Below, piece by piece: positions 50,654-62,494 of a stretch of 64,000 nucleotides of DNA. The position numbers were made by a program, and so were the translations under genes. This DNA comes from Scolanthus callimorphus. Its lineage: Eukaryota > Cnidaria > Anthozoa > Actiniaria > Edwardsiidae. Location of the stretch: positions 22,735,355 through 22,799,354 of the forward strand of contig CM066921.1 in assembly GCA_033964015.1 (NCBI GenBank). Direction: 5' to 3'. The notes beneath the pieces were generated by a model. That model had not been told where the DNA came from and did no database searches. It was given only the letters and a program-made list of their open reading frames with translations. The first letter of the stretch is position 1, and every line of letters begins with the position of its first letter.

Positions 50654-53600
50654 GTAAGTACTCTGGCTTGTTACCCATCATTTTATGTATTGGAATGGGT
50701 TTTTTAAAGTCAACTAATGGGGTTATCGTTATTTTCTAGATTATTCGTGTTCAGTCGTGCGAAGGCACGATCCGCGTGAAGACTACACCGGACGAAACTC
50801 TGTCGGCTTTTTTATCAAAGGTAGAGTGTTGTATCTTAATTGGATGTGATTCTACCAGTTATTATTTTCACTTAACAGCACTTTCATCTCCGCTCCCAAT
50901 CCTCGCTATTAGGGTTTACACAGACCCCATATCTGGGCATAGAGACTTGACATCGCACTTCCCACATTTTGCTGATGTAGCATCTGGCTAAGCTACCGTG
51001 ATTCTCATTGTGTGAAGAAAGAAATTATTGTATTTGTGGATGCAATGATTGCTTTTTTATTCAGTGACTTATAAATTTAGCTTTGAAGTTGGCCATATTT
51101 TTTTAAAAGTAGTCATCAGAGTTGCACCCTTCTGATTTCCAACCATGACCAAGCATATTTCAATATTTTTTCTTTTGAAGAGTAAGTTAAATAGAGACCT
51201 GCCAAGCCAAAAAGACTAGAAATCTCGAGATATTGCTTGAAATACAATAGCTATGCATGGAAAAGAAATCAGGTTGCATTTCTTTATTTATTTTTATTTT
51301 TTTCTGTTCTGCTTTCCGTTTCACATGACAATGAGGTCAGAATCTTGATAATTATACTAACTAGCTGATGCCCGTGAAAAATTCACGGAGTGTAAGGGGG
51401 AAATTTATCTTACTTAAAGTGTTCTCTGTTTAATAAAAAAGGAAAAAAATCACAATGGCCATATGGATGTGGGGAGGGGTTCATGATTTCCCCCTTCCAT
51501 AAACTGCTGGATTTACATTACTAATAACCTCCCATCAACATGAGTACCCCGTCCCACCATGCCAAAATAAATGAAGTGAGCCCAAAAGGGCTCTTTTGCA
51601 CTGGTCTCCCTGATTGGTGCGACAAAATCACGCATGTGTCCCTCTCTCAAATCGGTCAAAGAACCCGTGAAAATCGAAAGCGCAATTTAACTTCATATCT
51701 CAGTGAGGGGAGAGAAGAAACAGGTCAAGTAAAAATGGTCTAAGAACTAAGATTTTTTTAGTTTATATTATTTATATTTTTTCGGCTTTATCCCTCGCTT
51801 AAAAAATAGCTTGAATTAGAACTTAGCCGAAAGTGAATCTCTTCCAACAAAAACATGCCCACTGGAGGGATTTCCTCCTTCTCTTCGGGATTGTGTCCTT
51901 CGTTTTGCGATAGAGCCATCAGGATTTATACTTAGAAAATATTATTCATGACGTTCACGGACTTTGTTTTGTAAATGTGTCATTTCGACTTAGCATGACT
52001 TAGCGCGTGCTCCAAAGGGAAGCAAGGTAGTGTGTACGTTTGTTGAAACTTGAATGAAAATTTTTCTCAGCTCAAATCTTTCAAGTTAGAATTATCCCTG
52101 CACATTCCTGTATGTAATCTGTAAGAGAACCATTTAGGTTTGAATGTCAATGGTGCTTTCGGCTGCGCGAACCGAGTTCTTTTTTAGTTTCTGTGGGGAG
52201 ATTTCAAAATGGCGGCGATGGCGGCTTTGTCCCTCGCTTAAGAAATCGCTTGAATTAGAACTTAGCCCGAGGTGAATTTTTTCCAACAAAAACACGCCCA
52301 TAGTCCAGATTTCCACCTTCCCTTCGGGTTTGCGAACTTCTCTTGGCGGCACAGCTTCAGGGCTGAGCGGAGCGAGTGTCGACACGATTTTCCTTACGGT
52401 ATTAATATATAGATAATAATAAATAAGGTTTATTAACCCTTTCATGCCCAGAGGTCATCAACCTTTAACTTCTCCCAATTATATCAAGGCATTATCAAGA
52501 AAAAATGAGATGAGAATTTCATGAATCGTCCACTATAAGTGATGAGGAATGGCACAGCACCAAATTCTCCCATCAAGTGTATTGGGAAGTGTATTGTTTT
52601 GAGAAAGGAGAAGTGCTATTTTAAGTTGTCCCACACATTTGTAAAGATCACTAGCCTGGGGTGCTTACCATTGGTCAAGGAAAACAGGTTGGTTCAATTT
52701 CATTCCAGTCGGGATGAAATACCGAGTGGAATGGCACTTACCATTCGCTTTTCGCATTTCAGTTCAGATCCAGACAATACATTTATTTTTCAAGTGATCA
52801 GGAATCCATCAAATCACACACTCTGATTGGCTCTTGAGTGGAAAAAATTATCATCGCATCACAATTTTGTGCTATGATAATCAGCTATACAATATTGTTT
52901 TAAAGCAAAAATGTGTGTTCCAAAAAATATCCATACTCCCCCCACGGAAGAGTGTTCAGAAATGACCCCCCACCCCCACCCCTCTGGAATTTCCGATTTG
53001 GGTGCCTGGTTCTAGTCATACTAGAAGCATTCATAAATTGCGAACAGGGCGAAAAAATGCTTTCAACGTTTGTAATTAGGAGTTTAAAAGAGAGTTGCTA
53101 TTTGTGTAAATATTGCGTTATTGTCAAAAAAGATGAACTGGGCAAGATGCCACGTTAGGCATTCTCATAAGTTCACACGTACAACAAACAGCTAATCGCT
53201 TTAGACAGAAAACGTCAATAAAGATGTAAGTAAAAATGTAACCTGAACAATGGTCTCCTTTTACAATAAATAACATTTTTTTTAAAATAAAGCAAGGATT
53301 AACGGGTGCACAAATTCTAGGGAAGCCATTCAGTTGTTGTTTCCCTTGGTGAACATGATCGTGCGAAATGTCACGCCTGATTGGTTTTGATTGTTTGGCG
53401 CTCAGCTGAGGACGCACTTTGCTAGCTTAAAATTAATTCTTTGACCAGAATTTTTAGAGTTTTTCTTTTATATTCTAGACTATTGACAAGGAAATACAGT
53501 TCTGTAATACTTGTGACTTGGGACAAGAAAGCCAAATCACAGCTTCTTTAGGAGCAAATCACTAGCTTTCTGGAATGAAAACAGAGGGATTCTCAAATGA

Positions 53601-56600
53601 CAAAACAAGAAGTTAATTTTACTATATTTCATTGTTTTTGAAAAGGTGATTAATTAATTGTGGAAAGCGTGAACAACGCCTTTTCAGCGAAAAACAGTTT
53701 GCTAACCATCTGGAAAAAAATTTCCGGCCATTAACCCCTCTGGAAATTCCTAGGCCTCATGGAAACACACAGTATTGCTCTATCTAATGAAGTTGTTCAT
53801 TTTAGCGAAGTTAGATTTTTTCTTGCTTTAAGGTGGCTCCCGAGTATTTATTTCAGAAATAGACCTCAACTTCTAGCGTATGTTTCACCCTGAAAAAATC
53901 TTCCGATTTCCATAATTGTTCTCACAGAGCTTAAGCAACCTCTGCACTACCAAATGGTGTAGTTCATTTGATATATTAAGCTCGTCTGTTTGGGGTATTT
54001 TAAATTTTCCAAAGGAGGTGTTTTTAGAATAATTGTTATAACTTGAAAATTCGACCGTGAATGATCTTATTACCAGCTAAAATCGCATCCATAGTAATAA
54101 GGGTTACTCAGAGAAATGCCCAGGTCAGCTTTTACCATGCGATTTAAGTTGTAAATGATGTAAGCGATATTTAACATTTAATATTATCGTGAGAGGTAGA
54201 GTACAACTAGCTGAGAAGACTTACCAAGTTTGGGCTCGTCTTTCCAATACTATGTTGAGAAACATTATCCAAAAGGAGTCAGTGTTTCGTTGCTCCAACA
54301 CAAACGCCAAGAAAACCCATATATTATGAGCGCAGTGTTCTCGCCTCAGTGCACTTCGCTAAATTCTTCATGTGCGACGCTTCCTAGTCCCGAAGAAAGA
54401 CAAGTTATGTAATATCCGGTAGCCTTTCCGATCCCACGGGTCGAGAAAGCGTCGCACGTGAAGTATTTAGCACCATGTGCACTGAGACGAGAATGCTGAG
54501 TTCATAAACATATGGGTTTTCTTGGCATTGTGTTGGAGCGACGAAATATTGACTCCTTTTGGATAATGTTTCTCAACATAGTATTGGAAAGACGAGCCCA
54601 ACTTGGTAAGTCCTCTCAGTTGGTTGTATTCTACCTCTCACGAAAGAAACTTGCGAAACAATTCCAGCAATTCAGTTATTTCGAGCTCGAATTGAATATT
54701 ATAGCAACAGCACATTCTGGACAAGACGTTGCTCTCATTCGTTTATTAAATATCGCTTTCTGTACAGTAGATACTCGATTCTATTTTCTCTTTTATATAA
54801 TTATGAGTGAACATTAGCCGATATAATCCGGAAGAGCTTCCCTACTTTTCTGATATCCGCGCTCGGCACACTAAACAGAAGTGGAATAAGACATTTTTAG
54901 AGGTAAAATTATTACATCATTTACAACTTAAATTGCATGGGAAAAGCTGACCTGGGCATTTCTCTGAGTAAACCTTTGTTACTATGGATGCGATTTTAGC
55001 TAGTAATAAGATCATTCACGGTCGATTTTCAAGTTATAACAATTATTCTAAAAACACCTCCTTTGGAAAATTTAAAATATCCCAAACAGACGAGCTTAAT
55101 ATATCAAATGAACTACACCATTTGGTAGTGCAGAAGTTGCTGTGAGAACAGTTATGGAAATCGGAAGATTTTTTCAGGGTCAAACATACGCTAGAAGTTG
55201 AGGTCTATTTCTGAAATAAATACTCGGGAGCCGCCTTAAAGGGCACTCGTACGCTTAATTTTCGTACAGCCTGTCAAAAAATAAGTCTAATTCTAATCAC
55301 CAAAATACACCAAAATAAGTTTACCGTGAATAACCAAAATAACAGTCCAGGTTTGTTAAATGAGCTTTTAACTGTTAAATCAATACAAATCTATAGTTTT
55401 TTATCTATGGCAAGAGGATGGAATTGGATTGTGATTTGACTGATTATTTGCTTGCAGGCAAGCGTGCCCCTTTAAGCCCCCAACTAAAAACAACATTTGA
55501 GAAACTCCAGACCATTAACGTTTTGTTAAGATTTTATCCACAAAGAAATGAATTGCAAAAACATGTACAGTAAGGTATTTTGCATACTTGCGAAAATGTA
55601 AGGCAGCAAAGTCACATTTTTTACAATTTGTGGCTGCAAAATTTATTATGAAAATAAAATATTTTTCGTGTAAAAAAATAAAAATTTTTAGGGACTGGTC
55701 ATACATTAGAGGGGGAGGGGAGGGCTGGTGCATTTTTATTTTGGTCTACATGCTTTTGGGAAACCCTTCCCTGACAAGATGCACCAAAAATGTTGGCCCT
55801 CCCAAATGCAGTGACATATTTAATGGTGACCCTCCCTCATCATTCACTGGATATAGATATTGCTAAAAAGACATTTTTATTAGTTTTTTAAATCTACTTT
55901 CATGTTATAATAGCAGTGCAAGATTCAATATGTCTTTTGTACCCGAAAGTAACTTCATCTGTTTATGTTTTTTATAGACATGTACATTATGTTGCTTAAA
56001 TCCCAGATAATAATTAGTTTGCCAGGTTGAGTATTACTTACATTGTTATTGGTAAATCTAAAGCCTCCAAAAACTCAAAAACTGGGGGGCGGGGAGCACA
56101 ACATAACTGAAGTCAGCTTTTAGGGAAAGTTTAAATTCTCATGTGCACGAAGTGCGCTGAATATTTAGAGCCAAGCATGTAAAATTACCGCATGTTGGGG
56201 GGAACTTTGATCTGTTGATATGTTGTGCGAAATCGGGAGTTTTAAGGATTGATTGGAGAAAAACTGTGGGGGCATGGGCCCCCTGACCCTATAATCGCTA
56301 CGGCCCAGTATTACCCTAACAGCGTTTGCATAAAAAATAATGACCCTCCCTTTATCATTTGCACCAAATTCTTTGACCCTCCCTTTTTCACTTGCATGAG
56401 CCCCCCCCCCCCCCCCCCTAATTTATGACCAGTCCCTTAGGCATTATCATTTTCTAACAAAACAGAAAATTTGATGGTGATAACTTAAACCGTGCGAGGT
56501 CAGGACAAGAAGGTGAAAATTTGACCTAAAATTTAAGTATTAGAAAAAGCATGTAAAGTTAACAGATCAAGAAATTTCCTTGTAAAACGTCATTTCTCTT

Positions 56601-59600
56601 CCACTTCCATTGATATAATATGGAAATATTGGCATACCATTATTTGGAATCCTTAATGTTCTTTGCTCTTTCTGTAGACCAATTTTGATATATTAATATT
56701 CTTACAGTGAGTCTGAGGCTCGGGAATAATTCAAAAGAAACCACATTGGCATCATTTTTTAAACAAGGCTCCAAAAAAAATAAGGACCCTCCCCATGAAC
56801 ATAACAGAAAAATTGTGACCCTCCCCCTGTCTTAGGTAAAAAAATTGTGACTCCCCAAACAGGAGCGAAAAAAATTAGGACCCTCCCTTTACAAATGCGA
56901 AAAAAATTAGGACCCTCCCCACAAAAATAGGAGCTCCAAAAATAGGAGCTTTAGTTAGCTTCAGCCGAATTGTCCTGGTGGATTTGTGATGACTGTCACA
57001 AGCTACTTCTATCTAAATACCCTACTTCAAAATATTCAGAATTGGTGTGAAATCAATTTAATGGTTTCACTACAGTCAAATGAAGTCCATTCTAAAGCCA
57101 TCACATTTTGTTGGTTCCCTCATTATTTTCTTTTATTTTTTTGATAACAAATCTTTAATTTTAATTAAAAATGAATGACTCGACATAATAATAATTCAAT
57201 AAACTGCTACAGTACCTATGTGAGCAAAGACCTCACATGTTCCCCTTGATGTAGTACTGAATAACTTTTCCAGGTTCTCTAGTCCAAAGATGAAATTATT
57301 TTTCTTCTATTTTCAACCCATCACACTTCTTGTCCATTTGCAAAAGAAATAAGTACATTTCTGAAGAATAACAATTGTCATGTGTTTCAGGTGTCAGAAC
57401 AGCTCTCCATGCCCAAGAGAGGGTGGTCCCTATTTACTGATAGAAATAGATCCAAGAAGGTGGAGAGCTCCTCAAGAAGAACTATTGGATCTGTACCATT
57501 AAAGTAAATACCATACTTGTATTTTATTTTACACAGTACACATGAAGTAAATGGATCATTGCAGTTGACAAAGCAACTTGCAATTGCTATAACTGAGAAG
57601 AACCAAGTAAAATATTTCATGTTTCAATGGGAATTTAACCCATGACCCCCGGGGGGGACTCCCAATATTTTAAACAGGGGTGCTCGTCGGGAAAATTGAT
57701 TTTGACCCTAAGGGATAGCAAAATGGGTGTAACAAACAGCAAATTTACCCCTAAAAGAAAGCAAATTTGGTGTGGCGACCGCCGAATTTACCCCTAAAAG
57801 ATAGCAAATTTGGCAGGTCAAAACAAATAAAAGGGAATTTTAGGTCTTTTAGGGTTTTCAACCAAGTTTCCTTTGTAAATATCGGTTCTGGTGTCAGTAC
57901 CAATATACTTCTGGGCAAGGATTGGTCTGAGACTCCCCTAAGGGATAGGGCTGATTTTAAACACCCCTAAAAGATAGCACGTCTGTCAATTTTATACCCT
58001 AAGGGATAGGGCGAGCACCCCCATCTGAAAATAAATGGGGAGTCCCCCCCAGGGCCATGACCTCTGCAATACTTTGTGTGATGCTTATCAGCTGAACTAT
58101 GAAGTCAGACATGGTAGCTAAGGTCAAATATTTGGTTCTTGAAGACCTGAAAAGTTCACCTTCTGAATTACTAATAGGAAAATTCCATGTCAACTGAAAT
58201 TATATGCAAACCCCTATATGTACTCGCATGCTAAAATCAACCAGATTTTTGGCCACACGTTGCTCGAATATCCATAACCCCTCCACGGAAGGGTGTTGGA
58301 AAATACCCCCCCCCCCCCCCCCCACCCCTCTGAATTTCCATGGAAAATACAGTATTTGTATTGAATGATCAGATAAATTGACACCCCCACCCCTCCTGAA
58401 TTTCCAATTCTGAAAAGTTCACCTTCTGAATTACTGATAGGAAAATTCCATGTCAACTGAAATTATATGCAAACCCCTATATGTACTCGCATGCTAAAAT
58501 CAACCAGATTTTTGGCCACACGTTGCTCGAATATCCATAACCCCTCCACGGAAGGGTGTTGGAAAATTACCCCCCCCCCCCCCCCCCCCCCACCCCTCTG
58601 GAATTTCAAGGAAAATACAGTATTTGTATTGAATGATCAGATAAATTGACACCCCCACCCCTCCTGAATTTCTAATTCTCTTCTGTGGGGGGGGGGGGGG
58701 GGGGGGGGGTATGGATAATTTCTGGAACCACACATTACAAAAAATATCAGCTGTCTTAAATGTACATGTATTTAACTTGTGGATTTGAGAAGCATCATGT
58801 AGAAATTGGTTATCGTAAGGGGCACAGTGTCCCTCTCTCTCACACTACATTGTAATTTTGATCTTTTTCAGGCATGGTGATATGTTATATTTATTTAAGA
58901 CTGGTTCTGGTATATCCAACGTCACAAATGAATCTTCTTCTGACAGCAGTCAACGCGAAGAGGAGGTTAAAGAAGATGAAATAGATGTCATACTCTCCAA
59001 ACAGGATGGCCTGATACACAGAGAAAGAGACCCACACATGTAGGGGAACATGGTAGCATTCAATTCTATTGTTAAGAATAAGTTTTGACTAAACAGAGAG
59101 TGGCTTTTCAGCCTCTGCAAGTATTTTTCTGAGCAGTGCTGCCTTGAGAGAATTATACAGTACTTACAATTGTATGATTCAAGCTTAAAGCATGTACACT
59201 CAATTTTTTTAGGAATACCTCTGGAATACAACACAACTACCAAGATGCAATGCAGGCATTCTAAGCACTGAGTTTGTGAAATGTGACATGACTATTGACA
59301 TGAAGCACTTGCATTCATTATAGCTGGATTGATATATCATGTATCAATCACAGCTATAAATGCCTTGGGTAATTTATTATTCATTGGACAGGAGTCAAGG
59401 AAATTAATCTGTCAAAAGAAAGAAAGCTTCCTCTGACCCCAGTGTGATTCAAACTCATGACCCTGGCATTCATGAGAGTGTTTGTTTTATGTACTGTAGC
59501 ACTATGCTGATGAATAGCTACAGAGGCTACTTATATCACCACTTTCATCCTCACTTTGCATTATCACTGTGCTGCAAAACTTCAACCTTCAAACATAGTG

Positions 59601-59949
59601 GGTCTGTGTGACTGCCTATGTCTGCTCCTTTCCATACACACTTCCATGCACATTATGTCTAACAATGAATATCAACGAATATCATTGTCCTTATCTGCTT
59701 GTATTTTTGTCTGTTTAGGTGGGGTTTCTATATTCTTCTTGCCATATTTTAAATTTTGCCTCGTACATTTACTGTATTTTTTTCTTTCAAGGTGGGGGGG
59801 GGGGGGGGGAGGGAGGGCACCCTGGGCTCTCCCCCTGACTACGCCCCTTTTTGTGTCAGCACTGTTTTTATTTTGTTCTCCTGTTATTTGTACTGTATAG
59901 GTGTCACCATGGTTACAATAGTAAATGTGTCCATTGTGTGCCGTTAGAG
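50642..59949 (+). CDS. NPLOC4: NPLOC4 (NPL4), first five coding exons; gene runs off the right edge
   Basis: NPL4 forms a heterodimer with UFD1 on p97/VCP and recognises ubiquitin chains so that p97 can unfold the substrate (ERAD and other pathways). Exons 50642-50653, 50740-50820, 57391-57503, 58872-59039 and 59901-59949 join in consistent phases. They give an N-terminal ubiquitin-like domain (MASIIIRVQSCEGTIRVKTT ... HGDMLYLF), an acidic linker (REEEVKEDEIDVILSKQDGL IHRERDP) and the start of the Cys-containing zinc region (CHHGYNSKCVHCVPLE). This is collinear with vertebrate NPL4 (EDEIDQYLSKQDGKIYRSRDP, GKCVHCVPLE). The MPN and C-terminal parts are beyond 64000. The 6.6-kb second intron is full of repeats. 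Confidence 0.93.
50740..50820 (+). CDS. NPLOC4: NPLOC4 exon 2, ubiquitin-like domain
   Basis: Acceptor TATTTTCTAG, donor AAG|GTAGAG. It reads IIRVQSCEGTIRVKTTPDET and LSAFLSK. Confidence 0.93.
51357..52420 (+). repeat. Composite repeat with internal duplication
   Basis: It begins ACTAGCTGATGCCCGTGAAA (relative at 8270-8395) and ends near GTATTAATATATAGATAATA. Inside, about 112 bases (CCCTCGCTTAA..., TTGAATTAGAACTTAGCC..., CTTCCCTTCGGG-like) occur at 51784-51897 and again at 52224-52337. No coding potential. Confidence 0.65.
53832..55235. mobile_element. Large TTAA-flanked foldback element
   Basis: TTAA at 53828-53831 and 55236-55239. Termini GGYGGCTCCCGAGTATTTAT are followed by arms of about 350 bases that mirror each other almost completely (53832-54180 against 54900-55235). 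A second inverted pair lies inside (about 54215-54420 against 54470-54610). The whole element can fold into one long stem. ORFs inside are artefacts. It sits in NPLOC4 intron 2. Confidence 0.85.
56320..56960. repeat. GACCCTCCC-rich degenerate repeats
   Basis: Words such as AAAATTAGGACCCTCCC and GTGACCCTCCC recur at irregular spacing, with a 20-base C-run at about 56400. NPLOC4 intron; no gene. Confidence 0.6.
57391..57503 (+). CDS. NPLOC4: NPLOC4 exon 3, ubiquitin-like domain
   Basis: Acceptor TGTTTCAG, donor AA|GTAAAT. It reads VSEQLSMPKRGWSLFTDRNR, then SKKVESSSRRTIGSVPL(K). The alignment to vertebrate VAKEFGFQNNGFSVYINRNK is weaker than for the flanking exons, but the phase is exact. Confidence 0.88.
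57622..58120 (-). repeat. tRNA-like SINE split by a MITE
   Basis: Joined across the insert on the minus strand, TAGTTCAGCTGATAAGC (A box; 58083-58099) and GGGTTAAATTCCC (B box; 57630-57642) stand at tRNA spacing. The CCATGACC octamer is duplicated at the break (57640-57647 and 58055-58062). Confidence 0.6.
57648..58054. mobile_element. G-rich-end MITE inserted in a tRNA-like sequence
   Basis: The ends CCCGGGGGGGACTCCC and GGGGAGTCCCCCCCAGGG are inverted and flanked by the 8-bp duplication CCATGACC. Inside, CCCTAAAAGATAGCA and CCCTAAGGGATAG recur. Same end structure as 17867-18085 and 41846-42218 (GGGGTGCTCG / CGAGCACCCC). Confidence 0.85.
58147..58677 (+). repeat. 263-bp direct tandem duplication with C-runs
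   Basis: CTGAAAAGTTCACCTTCTGA begins at 58147 and again at 58410, and the following 260 bases are nearly identical, differing mainly in the length of C-runs. It includes the TATCCATAACCCCTCCACGG MITE-family segment. Confidence 0.9.
58872..59039 (+). CDS. NPLOC4: NPLOC4 exon 4
   Basis: Acceptor TTTTTCAG, donor AT|GTAGGG. It reads (K)HGDMLYLFKTGSGISNVTNE, an acidic Ser-rich linker, and EDEIDVILSKQDGLIHRERD with PH(M). Strong match to NPL4. Confidence 0.95.
59434..59520 (-). repeat. Possible tRNA-derived SINE head
   Basis: On the minus strand, GAGTTTGAATCACAC resembles a B box and GCATAGTGCTACAGTAC an A box at suitable distance. Stems are poor. Tentative. Confidence 0.3.
59901..59949 (+). CDS. 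NPLOC4: NPLOC4 exon 5, Cys-rich start
   Basis: Acceptor CTGTATAG, donor GAG|GTATGT. It reads (M)CHHGYNSKCVHCVPLE, matching vertebrate CRHGPLGKCVHCVPLE, the start of the NPL4 zinc-binding region. No following exon is seen up to 64000. Confidence 0.95.
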
Positions 59950-60056
59950 GTATGTATAAATAGATCCTTACTCTCTGGTTTAACTCAAACTACAAGAACA
60001 TGTTAGAGGGGATGTCAGATGATTGTTGACAGTAAATCAGACTTGCGTTTGCTATG

Positions 60057-60186
60057 TGTTAGAGCAGATTTGAGATGACTGTCGTGAGTAATTCGCAATT
60101 ACTTTGTAATCACTCCTATAGGTTTTATTCAGAATTGGTGTCATCACTTTGCGATTGGTTTCACTACGTCATAATGAAAACCGCTC
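60057..60186. mobile_element. MITE, same family as 25045-25192
   Basis: TAGAGCAGATTTGAGATGAC at the left and AATGAAAACCGCTC at the right. The interior (GTGAGTAATTCGCAATTACT, CCTATAGGTTTTATTCAGAA) is the inverse of the copy at 25045. Confidence 0.65.
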
Positions 60187-60284
60187 AATTCCTATTAGTT
60201 GAGGTTTTGGGTCTTTGTCAGCCAATGAGGCTGTGAAGAAAAAGACAAACACATTGTCTCTAGTTTTCTTGGTCATGACTAAAT

Positions 60285-61505
60285 GACGGGCTGGGTGTAA
60301 GAACAACCTAAGTGATGTTTCAGACTTTTTTACGACTTTTTGATTTTTGACAAACAAACTGCAGATACATTGTTAAAATAGCCTAAAACTAGCCTCTCTG
60401 CATTTTTCTCAATAAATCGACACGAGAACGCTGTTAAACGGCCTCTAACCAGTGGCTTTATCATCTAGCGCAAAGCATTATGGGTAAAACTGAAAAAAAA
60501 AATTGACAGCACTTCGTCCCTAGCCCCGGATATTTGATAAGTGCCAAATCACTCGCACCTGTCAACTAAATATTGCGCCGAATACATTCTTTTGTATTCA
60601 AAACTAACCCAAATTGTCTTGACAGTGCTGAAATCCTGCTACAGAACAACAGAGAAGCTTCATAATACTCAAAGAGTCATCACGCGGCCTGCCAAATTCT
60701 TTTGTGACTCGATTTTGCTCGTAAAATGTGCTCCTCACTTGTGGGTTCTTTCATGGGTTTGTCTCTACCGACTTTGTTTGCTTTATGATGCAAGCAAAGC
60801 GGCTCCTGTAGTAGAAAATGACTTGAAAAAAACACTTATAAAAGCGAATTCATAGCTCGCTCTCTGTTCGACAAGCGAAACCAAGAATCCAACGGTCTTC
60901 ACTGAAAAGGGTGAGCCCTTCGTCTTTACAAACAGCGGGGTTTTTTTTTTGGGGGGGGGGGGGGGCAGGAGGCCTTTTTCTTTCTTTTTCAAGTGGAAGA
61001 ACATTGCAAAATAAGCGAAATTACAGAACTAAATTCGGGCTACAAACGGGGTCAACAATGCGCCAGGTAGGATGAAAAGCTCTTTTGTATTCAAAACAAT
61101 AGACAAATCTATGCGATTTTATAGGCAAACCCCTGGGCTTACCGCCAGTTTTAGGGTTAGGTTAGCCTTCGGGTTAGATTTAAGTTCGGGTTAGATTGAG
61201 TTTAGGGTTTTAGGGTTTAAGGCTAATGCCGGTTTACATCGTTTTCACCGCGATTTTTAGGAGAAACGTAGACTATTTGAACATGATTTGCGCAGTCTGA
61301 ATAGTCACTTAGGTCGTTATTGATAAAGCCACTGGTTAGAGGCCGTTTTACAGCGTTATCGCAGCCATGTTTGGGGGAAAATGCAGAGAGGCTAGTTTTA
61401 GGCTATTTGAACAATGTTTCTGCAGTTTGTTTGTCAAAAATCAAAAAATCGTAAAAAATCTCAAACATCACTTAGGTCGTTCTTACCCCCAGCCTTTCAA
61501 ATGCA
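60285..61505. mobile_element. Foldback element with ~180-bp arms
   Basis: The stretch from GCTGGGTGTAAGAACAACCT (60290) through TAGCCTAAAACTAGCCTCTC to CCAGTGGCTTTATCA (60464) is mirrored at 61325-61505. The 860-base centre holds a G-run (60948-60965) and TTAGGGTT-like words (61150-61230), but no gene. Confidence 0.75.
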
Positions 61506-61704
61506 AGTCGTACTTCCTCCCCTGACTGAGTGGTGGATTCGTTTTTGATTGGCTAAGTGGATTACATGTAGTTTCCATTTAGTTTTCGGCACTCATCTGA
61601 AATCTGCTTTATAAGATACTGTACATGTATACAGGACAGGGATGTTTATATCTTTCTTCCCCAACTATTCTCCCTTCCCATATTTCCATATGTGCTTATC
61701 ACTT

Positions 61705-62010
61705 ACTGCCGAATTCGATGTATCGCGATGGTCCAAAGTCAATATTACAATTTCGTTTGGGCGATTCTGCGCTGTCAATCAAAAAATACACATCAAGACC
61801 TTTGGAACTTGTATTGAATATTTTTCGTACAAAATGATGTGCACAAAACTGTCGCTAGAGTTACGAGTAGAATTACTCTGGTATTTTAGATCACATGAGT
61901 GCGAAATCTGGTTTTCATTGTGATTTATATTTTGATTGACAGCGCAAAATCGCCCAAGCAAAATCGGAATTTTGACTTTGGATCATCGCGATACTACAAA
62001 TTCGGCAGTA
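61705..62010. mobile_element. MITE with ~80-bp arms
   Basis: TACTGCCGAATTCGATGTAT, GCGATGGTCCAAAGTC and GGGCGATT-TGCGCTGTCAATC are mirrored at the right end (GATTGACAGCGCAAAATCGC... ATTTGCGGCAGTA-like). Confidence 0.75.
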
Positions 62011-62494
62011 ACATATCCATTTGCCTACATATCTCCAAAAATATTCACTTGGAAGCTACATGTACGTATTATTATATATAGTCCAGGCATTCTACGACAA
62101 AAATGTGCCTAACCTGGAACTAATTCCCACAAAAGAAACTTCAACTGTTTTTGGTTCTTTGATCACCTCTTAATAACATATGAAAAGTCCCAGAAAATCC
62201 CACGACGGCAACATTCCGAAAAACAGGATTATTTGAGGCAGTCGATAAAGCGATTTGTAGCCGCATGGAAACGAGGCTGGTAAAATAAATCAACATCGCG
62301 GCTTGTAAAGACGGTGTAAAATGCACAAAACTAACTTGTCGGCATGAAAATAATTTAATTATTTTTCATTGCAAAAATCCCACATAACAGAGAATAACAA
62401 ATCTGATTTTCGAAAAAGCAAATCGGTTCCACTATACAAAGATTTCATTTAAAAACTAGTAGAATTGTTTGAGAAATTTACTCAGTGGCATTAA

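Noticed and set aside
60541..60855. 104-codon plus-strand ORF
   Set aside because: It lies in the centre of a foldback element, has no recognisable domain and no splice context.
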